Positions 1 to 8,114 of a stretch of 11,137 nt of DNA are shown one piece after another (the stretch's first letter is position 1; every line of letters begins with the position of its first letter). A program made the translations under genes and the position numbers. Under the pieces are notes generated by a model that was not told the origin of the DNA, did not search any database, and saw only the letters and a list, made by a program, of their open reading frames with translations. The stretch lies in the NCBI GenBank assembly GCA_002179805.1, contig NAVB01001906.1, forward strand, positions 1-11,137, read 5' to 3'. The stretch is from Acanthamoeba lenticulata. Its lineage: Eukaryota; Discosea; Longamoebia; Acanthamoebidae.

Positions 1-106
1 CTGTGTTTATTACTGCTCTTTTCTGTGTCTCTACGGGATGATCCTCCCCGACGCCCCCCCCCCTACCTCTTGTTATTATTACAAACCAACCGCCTCCCCC
101 CCCCAG

Positions 107-1041
107 CGAGCAGAACGTGGGGCGCATGTGCGAGACCCTCCGCAACTTTGCCAACGACTTGCGCGCGCAAATCCAGGCACTCTTCTCTTCCTCCTCCTCC
201 TCCTCCAAGCCCCCAAAGGAGCTCCTTCCCCTTCCCCCTTCCCCAGGGATGAAGAGGCACGAGGAGGAGGGCGAAGAGGAGGAGTAACCAGTGGGTTTGG
301 GGGGGGGACCTGCTTGCAGGCCCGGTTGTGGGAGCCCCACGTGGTGGAGGGAGAATGGACGCTCGACTTGGATTGGCTCTTAGCGGCCGGGAAGGAGCTG
401 GTGCATCCCCTTCCCTTCCTCTTGGAGGAATCCGCCCCCTGCGGCCGCTTGTGTGTTTCTCTACGCGTGTGGTGGTGGTGGTGGAGTGCACAAAATATGT
501 TGACGACAACCAACAATTCCTCCTCCTCCACCCGCTCACTTCAACTCTTCCTCTTCCACCCACCACACGCAAGATTCGCGTGGCCGAGGAGACCATCGAG
601 CAAGTGGGCAAGGACTGCTCGCTCGCTGATGACAAGGGCCGCGGTGCCACAGCGCAGCACGATGATGGCGTAGAAGATAAGGAAGAAGAAGAAGAAACGA
701 GCAGCGCCAGCTCGTCCAGCAGCGACGACGACTCAGAACAGGAAGAGGACAAGACGCGAGCGAGGAACGCATCAGCAGCCACCAAAGTGGCACGGCCGTG
801 TGAGCACCACCGCAACGAGGACGATCAGAGGCGGGCAGATATTGTGGCGGGCTCGCATAACCTGTACACAGCCATGTCGGGGTTGATCACCCTCATCCTG
901 GAGCACGAGCCCACTGACGGAGAGGCACGACGCTACGGGGCTTATCGCAAGCGCACCATTGACGCCATGAACCTTCTTGTGGTGCGTATGAAGGTCGTGT
1001 GGGATGCCTACCCCCTGCGCGACGACTTCGCTCGTGAGTAG
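107..1041 (+). CDS. 3' part of an unidentified multi-exon gene with an acidic/serine-rich segment
   Basis: I do not recognise the family. The window opens in what looks like an intron, because a pyrimidine-rich stretch ends in a C-run plus AG at 106. The next exon (from 107) reads EQNVGRMCETLRNFANDLRA, which looks helical. A second likely exon begins after the acceptor at 318-319 and contains WEPHVVEGEWTLDLDWLL. The last exon appears to begin at 574 (IRVAEETIEQVGKDC) and runs to a TAG at 1039-1041. It holds an acidic and serine-rich linker, roughly bases 660-760, then a helical tail with SHNLYTAMSGLITLILEHE and ends YPLRDDFARE. Joining exon 1 to exon 2 in frame needs a GC donor at 177-178; an ordinary GT donor at 284 gives a stop after the join. 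The exon 2 donor is probably GTGTGG at 467. The coding nature of the last exon is fairly secure; the upstream joins are tentative. Confidence 0.5.
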
Positions 1042-1217
1042 GGAGGATGGGAGCGAGCATTTTTATTGGACTTGTGTAAATCAAACCTCTCTCTCTCTCT
1101 TTCTCTGTCGACCCTACATAAATCCATTTCTTGCGTGTTGATAAATGGTAACTTACTTCTTGTATGTACGATTGGGGGGGGGGGAGAGAGAGAGAAATTG
1201 TTTGTGCTGCGTCGCCT
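1042..1217. other. Convergent 3' intergenic gap with CT and G/GA repeats
   Basis: This gap separates the stop of the plus-strand gene (1041) from the stop chosen for the minus-strand Hsp20 gene (1218). It holds a CT microsatellite (about 1087-1106) and an 11-G run followed by GA repeats (1174-1195). AT-rich stretches with ATAAAT around 1118-1145 could serve 3'-end formation on either strand. On the minus strand the G/GA tract is a C/CT polypyrimidine tract followed by CAAG at about 1162-1159. It could therefore be a 3' splice site of the Hsp20 gene rather than untranscribed spacer. Confidence 0.5.
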
Positions 1218-2838
1218 TCAGTGCACGCGCCGCTCGGTGGGCCCAACAGTTTGTTCGGAGTGAGGCTCCGGTGTAGGCAGTGGGGGGAGGTTGCCTGCAT
1301 ACGAGGAACGTCTTCGCTCGCCCGCCACACCAGAGCACAGACCAGCCCCGATGCCGCTCACGTTGATGGCAGCGGTAATGGGCGTGATGCTGGTTGTGGT
1401 GGCGCTAAGAAGCGACGAAATGACAGCAGCATCGTCCCTGTAGGCCTGATGATGATGATCATCGGAGGTAGGTCTGATGGTGGTGGGCAAGAGCTCCTTG
1501 GGAATGCACAATTCCAGCAGCCCTGTAGAGAACGTGATCTTGACGTGTCTGCATCACAGGCATCTCGCTTGTGTTGAGAGATAGAGCTCTTTGTTGGCAA
1601 GGGGGGAAAAAGGAGAGAGGCCCACCTCATTCGTCGGTCATCTACCCACGCGGGCAAGCTCATCGTCACCATGTAATGGGCACCTTCCTCCCCCAGCCCT
1701 TCACTGCTGGTCGCCCCAGTCTGTCCCGGTGCCAGATGCACAAGAGAAATATGAAGAACAAGTAGAAGAAGAGGAAAAGTGAGCCTCCCGACGCCGGGCG
1801 CAGGGGGGAGGAAGGAGGAGCACTGCACAACCATGGAGGAGAAAATTGTGGGGTTTGGGTAGAGGGGGGGGGGATGAGATGAGGGGGCACAGACCGGCGG
1901 CAAGAAGGACGATTGCCGCGAGGCCATAACGCGAAGGGTCCCCTCCTCGAAGGAAAGAGCGATGTCTCGCTTGCGCGCTCCTGGATGGGGATGAGGGGGT
2001 GGGGGGGGGGGGTCAGACCTGCACCGACGGACTGTCACCAATCAACACAACCACGACCGATGATGATCGCATGGGTTCACGCACCCGTGAGCTCGGCAAA
2101 GACAAAGAGGTTGCTGGCCGTTTCATGGGTGTAGGTGCGCGGTATGGTGATCATCGTCTGCTCGACGTGAGGCAAGCGCGACGATGGCGCCAGATTGAGG
2201 GTCAACACGATCGACTCGTCCTCATCCTCCTCGGCCGATTCCCTTTTGCGCTTCCTCGCTGAGGCGCCGCCTGGTTCTGGCGTGTGCGGTGAGCCCGCCA
2301 CCAGGTTCCTTATGTGCTGCTGCTGCTGCTGTTGCTGTTGCTGCTGTTGCCGTTGTGTTTGGTGGTGGTGATCATCGATAGGGATGAGAGGGAGGGGGAT
2401 TTGGGATGCGCGATCAGACAACCAAGCCGCTGACCTTCCCCCCCCCCTAACCCCGACCACTCACACCCGCACACTGAGGGAGGATGAGGATGGGGGCAGA
2501 CAGGAGGGAGGGGGCACATGCCCCAGGAGCGGCGGGGAGCTTGATGGCGGGAAGCGAGGACGAGTTCTTCATGATCGGGCGACAGCTTAAGTACTGCTGG
2601 TACCAGTATGCCGCCGAGCTCCATGCTGTGCTGCTCCGGGTGGTGGCTGTCGCCACGCTCTGGCCCAGGCTCAGAGGCGGCTCTTCTTGCCTAGCCTCCC
2701 CCTCCGGTCCCTCCTGTCCTTCCTCCTCCTCCTCCTCCTCCTGCTGGTTGGCGTGAGGCGGGCGTATCTTGCCGCCGCCGGATGAGTCCCCGTGCCCACG
2801 GGGTAAAGGAATCGATATCGATTCGTGGCGATCATCAT

Positions 2839-2869
<31 letters not shown>

Positions 2870-4261
2870 ATCATAAGGATGACCATGGCGGTGACGGGGG
2901 AGGGGCTGTTGGCGCTGCGGCTGCTGTTGCTGGGCAGACAGTTGGTCGAGGATTTTGCCCATTGCGGATGATTGGGCCGTGCCAACGGGCTGGAGGAGGG
3001 GAGGAGCGATGGGCCAAGGAGGCCTCCGGAGTCGAGCAAATCCTGGAGGGGCGGGCTCCAGCTGCGACGAGGCGTGATGCCCGCTACCGGGGGGCATGGC
3101 TGCCGTGCTGACGATGAGCCCAGGAGGACAGCTCCCGTCCGCGCGCTTGAGCACACGGGCCCCCCCAAGCGATTCCCTTGCCCCTGCTGCTGGTACGGCT
3201 TCTCGGGGTGATGAGGATGATGACGGTGGCGACGACGGAGACCCGGAAGTAACTTGTGTCGGAAGCGCTGCACCGGAGCTCATGGAGACCACTTGAGATG
3301 TGGCGGGCACCGACGTGGTGGAAGCGGAGGCGGAGGTCTGAACCTGCCTCGAAGTATCGCCCCCCGTGGGTGATGACGATGGCGATAAGTAGAAAGAGGA
3401 AGCGGAGGTGATGGTGGTGGAAGAAAACGGCAGCTTGGGCTCTACCATGTTGGTGGAGGAAGAGGAAGAAGAAGAAGAAGAAGAGGTGCTGGTGAGATGC
3501 GAAGAAGAAGAAGGCGAAGAAGGAGCAGGGGGAGGAGTAAAGTGTGGCCCGCTAGAGTGAAACGTGTGTACAAGATGGCGGAACAATGCCTCGAGCTCCC
3601 CGCCCGCCGCTGGGCTGCCGTTGCCCATGTGGATTGGATGACGTGGGGACTTTCGAAGCTGCTGCTGCTGGTGATGATGCTGCAAGCCGGCCTCCAACGC
3701 TTCCTCGAACGATGATGATGATGATGTAGCGCCCACGTCGGAAGCAGGAGAAGAAGAAGAAAGCGAAGAGGGAAAAGCAGGATGCTCGCCGCGCCCCGGA
3801 AGGAGCCCCTCCTGTCGATCATCCTCCGCTTTAGCCTCAGCCGCGGCAAGGAGGAGGAGACTCTGAGCACACGACGGTGTGGCGCGCGAATGGACAGCCG
3901 AAAGGGAAGCTGCTCCTCCTGTTACTGCTGATGCTGCAGATGCTGGAACTGATGCTGGATCTGGCGGTGTGGAGTGCGACAACCAGGATTTCCGCTTCCG
4001 ATAAGGCAGCACAGGCCGTTTAAAGGACTCGCTCAGCTGCACTGCAGGGCTGCCGCCCTCGGAAGCCTTCTTCTCATCGGTCCCTTGTCTGTTGACAGCC
4101 TGTCCTCCTTCCTCCTCGTCCTCTTCATCATGATTGGTAGGATGATGTAGCTGCTGCTGTTTATCCAATGGTCGAGCTCCAACGGGCGACGACGTCACGG
4201 GCGATTGGCCACAGGCGGGAATGTGGGCAAGCATCCGAGGCGGAAGGTCATCACCCTCCAT
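1218..4261 (-). CDS. Hsp20/alpha-crystallin domain protein with very long low-complexity N-terminus
   Basis: Small heat shock proteins bind unfolding clients without ATP. Proposed exons: 4261-2465, 2343-2085, 1980-1895, (1822-1793), 1720-1626, 1548-1218, about 865 codons. Residues 1 to about 660 are low complexity, rich in Ser, Pro, Gln and His, with Ser, His and Gln runs and a basic KRKR patch. The alpha-crystallin domain follows at about 663-774: ETASNLFVFAELTG, then KRDIALSFEEGTLRVMASR, then MVTMSLPAWVDDRRMR joined to HVKITFSTGLLELCIPKE. These match the family's central strands and its GVL-x-V-x-IPK ending, and they assemble only after splicing. ATG 4261 is the first in-frame ATG; the frame stays open to 4507 without one, so an upstream exon is possible. 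Uncertain points: the acceptor inside the Gln run, with 2429 as an alternative exon start; the 30-nt exon at 1793-1822; and the C-terminus, where GTGAGC at 1361 could splice to about 1158 and end early. Typical family members are 15-40 kDa. Confidence 0.72.
2316..2349. repeat. CTG/CAG-type trinucleotide tract encoding poly-Gln
   Basis: CTG and TTG triplets on the plus strand read as CAG/CAA on the coding minus strand. They give about 11 consecutive Gln just before the Hsp20 domain. The mixing of CAG and CAA makes it an interrupted repeat. The preferred 3' splice site lies inside it, which makes the exact start of that exon ambiguous. Confidence 0.85.
2845..2871. repeat. ATG/GAT trinucleotide microsatellite encoding poly-His
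   Basis: Repeated GAT triplets on the plus strand read as CAT/CAC on the minus strand. In the Hsp20 gene frame they give a run of His flanked by Gln and Asp. The tract adds to the low-complexity N-terminal region. Confidence 0.8.
3456..3491. repeat. GAA/AGA trinucleotide microsatellite encoding poly-Ser
   Basis: GAAGAA-type repeats on the plus strand read as TCT/TCC codons in the minus-strand Hsp20 gene, producing about 10 consecutive Ser. A shorter copy of the same kind lies about 3500-3525. Confidence 0.8.
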
Positions 4262-4865
4262 TGATGTCACGCAATCACGAGGGCTAGACGATCGCCGATG
4301 AGGCGTCCTTTGTTTGTGATGACACGGGCCGCACACGGACAATCGGTGACGACTGCGTGGCCTCCTCTTCTTCTTTCTCTCAGCAGTCTCTCCTGCTGTT
4401 GCTTGAGACGATGCGTCCGGTGAGGTTGGAGAGGCGGCGCGCGGTGACAGTGGGTTCCCTGCAAGTGGTCGTGGTGAGATGGGCCGTTGTGAGTGAGGTA
4501 GCCTCAAGCGTGTCTGTCACCCGCTCTGGATAGAAGGTGGGTCGCAGTAGCACAGGTCATTCAAGTAGGAAAGACGCACCAGAGAGGGCTGCACTCAGGG
4601 GCGGGGGCATAGGACAGCCTCTGATGCGCCGCCAGGGAGAAGTGACAGCACGCGAACAGAGGAGAGAGACACAAGCCAAAAAGGAAGTCAGAGGATGAAG
4701 GTGTTGTACTTTCGACCGTCTAGCCAATGGCACAATGACAACCAGAGCGATTTTAGCGTATCATGCGTGAATACTCGCACAAATTTCTCTCAGATATGCC
4801 TAATTCTCCGCGGCCTTTTGCTCAAGCTAATAATTTATTTCTTTTATTTCAATAAAGCAAAAGCG
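4262..4865. promoter_or_regulatory. Divergent intergenic region between the Hsp20 and nitrobindin-rhodanese genes
   Basis: About 600 bp separate the chosen ATG of the minus-strand gene and the chosen ATG of the plus-strand gene. Composition shifts from GC-rich (4262-4680) to AT-rich (4690-4865). A CCAAT box lies at 4723-4727. Just before the plus-strand ATG there is an AT-rich stretch (about 4829-4860). I searched for paired heat-shock elements (GAAnnTTC or TTCnnGAA) and found none, so heat control of the Hsp20 gene is not visible here. The minus frame remains open through 4507, so the first part may be 5' UTR or coding sequence of the Hsp20 gene. Confidence 0.5.
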
Positions 4866-6199
4866 ATGTGCAGCCGGGCCAAGGGGGCAGCTGCCCCAAT
4901 TCCACAAGATGCCGGCCCGTTGCACTGGCTCGTGGGCACCTGGCGGGGAACAGGGCGTGGGCGCTACCCCACCATTCGTATGCGCCTTCACCTAAGAGGT
5001 TGTCAGCGAGGTTGGCAGCGTACTCACTTCTCCTTATGCCTGCCACTTTGTGCAACCACGCAACAGAGCCCTTTGAGTATGGCGAGGAGCTCCAGTTCCA
5101 GCGGGTCAGTGGCAAGCCGATCCTCTCCTACACACAACGCACTTGGCCACTGACAGCGCCTCAAAGCATTATGCACGTGGAGACTGGGTACGTGCGGCCA
5201 CAACCAGACTCACGCGTCGAGCTTGTAGTGTGCGATCCGACCGGTGTAACACAAGGTGCTTTTTCCCTTTCTCCCCCCTCTCCTTCTCTTCGCCCTTCCC
5301 CGCCACCTGCCCCGGGTCTCAAGAGCGAAGGCAAGGTGCTGAACTACACGCACTGCACAGTCTATGAAGGCGCAGCCAACTCGCAGCAACGTTCGCTTGA
5401 GGTAACCACCACGCATGTCGGACTCACTTCCTCAGCCAAGGAGGTCACCCAATTACGACGCTTCTTTCGCGTACTTCCTCCGGAGGAGCCGTCATCATCC
5501 CGCTCTCGCCTTGTCTATGGTATACCACTAGCGTTGCCTCCCATTCGGCGCCGACTGACTTGCGCCCCCCCCCCGGGGGGGGGTGATTGCAGAGATTTGG
5601 ATGGCGGCTGTCAAGCAGCCTCTCCAGAAGCATCTCGACGGTACGCTTGAGCTAGTGCTCGCTGATGACCCCCATCACCTGTCGCCGACCCAGCTAAAGG
5701 AGCGTTTGGCGACATGCACGGTGGTCGATGTCCGGTGCATATATCTCTCTCTCTCTCCCTCCACTGGAGAGGGTGCAGTGCTCACAGAGGTGTTTGGGGG
5801 CTGCGCGGATCTGCAGGGAGAGGGACGAGTTTGCGGCCGGTCATGTGGAAGGCGCCATCAACATCCCGCTGGGCCAACTAGTAAGCCAGGCTGCCAGTGA
5901 AGCTATGCCCGAGCTTCTCACGCTGCTTCCACGACCAGACGTAGTCGTCTACTGCCGCCAGGGCTACCGCAGTGCTCTTGCCCTCCGTGAACTGCAATCC
6001 GTAAACCACCACCCCCTTCTCGTCGCGCCTTTCCTCGAGATCAATTGCTCCCCCTCTTCTCTTTGGCAATTCGCAGTGGGTCTCCTCTCCCTCTTCTCAC
6101 GGGCTGGACTGGGCTGGTGTGCAGAGTCAAGTGCCTCGGCAGATCTACACCCTGGTGGGCGGGTGGGAGGCCTGGCTGCACCAGGCCCAGCCTTCATGA
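4866..6199 (+). CDS. Nitrobindin (heme beta-barrel)-rhodanese fusion protein
   Basis: Exons 4866-4977, 5067-5245, 5324-5519, 5593-5734, 5817-6000 and 6125-6199 close in frame to 295 residues. Residues about 18-185 form a nitrobindin-type (THAP4 C-terminal/DUF1794) barrel: LHWLVGTWRGTGRGRYPTI, then QPFEYGEELQFQRVSGKP, HVETGYVRP, and EIWMAAVKQPLQKHLDGTLE near the end. His176 in PLQKHL sits where nitrobindins carry the axial heme ligand. Residues about 192-295 form a rhodanese domain: VVDVRERDEFAAGHVEGAIN, IPLGQL, and the active-site loop CRQGYRS with Cys256, ending in LVGGWEAWL. Nitrobindins bind ferric heme and NO; single-domain rhodaneses move sulfane sulfur. No signal peptide is evident, so it is probably cytosolic. 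An in-frame ATG at 4695 would add 57 residues, but that stretch has AT-rich non-coding composition. Intron 2 could instead be 5256-5330. Domain identity is secure; the joint role is unknown. Confidence 0.88.
5565..5583. repeat. C10G9 homopolymer palindrome inside an intron
   Basis: Ten C followed directly by nine G form a perfect self-complementary block. It lies in intron 3 of the nitrobindin-rhodanese gene, ending 9 bases before the acceptor-closing G at 5592. It could fold into a hairpin with almost no loop in DNA or pre-mRNA. It is also a likely sequencing or assembly weak spot. Confidence 0.85.
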
Positions 6200-6385
6200 T
6201 ACCGGACGGAGGAGGCGCCGATGACGGGAGAAAAACACAAAACAAAAACCAAAAAAAACAACAACAAAAAAAAAACAAAAATGAAATGTGCCAAGGTGTG
6301 CGCGACACACCGAAGAAGAGACAGAGGGAGATCGAGACATAGAAGAGGGAGAAAGAAGAAAAGAAAAGACGACAGACGCAGGGCC
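6200..6385. other. Convergent 3' gap with A-rich tract
   Basis: This lies between the nitrobindin-rhodanese stop (6199) and the cytidylyltransferase stop (6386). Bases 6229-6285 are almost pure A with scattered C; on the minus strand they form a T-rich tract. It probably serves transcription termination or 3' processing for one or both genes. No canonical AATAAA was found in it. Confidence 0.5.
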
Positions 6386-7831
<1,446 letters not shown>

Positions 7832-8114
7832 GGTTGCAGTTGTTAAGAGGTAGTTGCACAAGTTTCAACTGTGTGAACAGATCGGTGTGCGCTGCGGCAG
7901 TCTTGGTAGCGCTCACAAGGATGCAAATAGGCGATAGGTCTCTTCGCTCACGAACGTTACGGGCTTCTCGGCAGGAATTTCAAGAATACTGCCGAGCTCC
8001 GGCGACTGCTCTTCGAAAGTTCGGTCGGCGGAATGTGGCGTAGGCCTTCAATACCTGACACCAAACAGGAAATTGGGTGCCTCGGCTCACGCTTTATTGA
8101 CACCACTATCGGCA
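7832..8114 (-). promoter_or_regulatory. Promoter/5' region of the cytidylyltransferase gene and 3' end of the CDF gene
   Basis: About 280 bp lie between the CDF stop (8115) and the cytidylyltransferase ATG (7831), both on the minus strand. No gene is seen here. The most structured element is an inverted repeat at 7967-7996. I see no clear TATA box. The region must hold the CDF 3' UTR as well as the promoter of the next gene. Confidence 0.45.
7967..7996. promoter_or_regulatory. Perfect 8-bp inverted repeat upstream of the cytidylyltransferase gene
   Basis: CTCGGCAG at 7967-7974 and CTGCCGAG at 7989-7996 are exact reverse complements separated by 14 bases (GAATTTCAAGAATA). The centre lies about 150 bp upstream of the ATG at 7831. 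This could be a dimeric transcription-factor site or a 3'-UTR hairpin of the CDF gene. The spacer contains TTCAAGAA, a minimal two-unit heat-shock-element-like sequence. Confidence 0.5.

Noticed and set aside
177..246. Possible GC-AG intron ending at the CCCCAG at 241-246
   Set aside because: Joining 176 to 247 gives an immediate GGA TGA stop, so this acceptor does not keep the frame; the acceptor at 319 does.
1721..1792. Hydrophobic segment (LTFPLLLLVLHISLVHL) that looks like a membrane helix in the Hsp20 gene
   Set aside because: It is the translation of a pyrimidine-rich stretch with a GTCGGG start and GACAG end, and its length is a multiple of three. An intron is more likely than a membrane helix inside an alpha-crystallin domain.
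2430..2466. 37-nt intron in the Hsp20 gene (GTGTGAG...TCAG)
   Set aside because: It keeps the frame, but it is about half the length of the other introns here. The GTGAGT donor at 2464 with the acceptor at 2344 also keeps the frame and gives a normal 121-nt intron, so I preferred that; only cDNA can settle it.
6229..6285. A-rich tract considered as the poly(A) tail of a retroposed element
   Set aside because: I see no flanking target-site duplication and no retroelement coding sequence next to it. It sits between two convergent gene ends, where A/T-rich 3' signals are expected.
7921..7928. ATGCAAAT octamer motif
   Set aside because: A single 8-mer match to an animal POU-factor site has no support in this kind of organism and can occur by chance.
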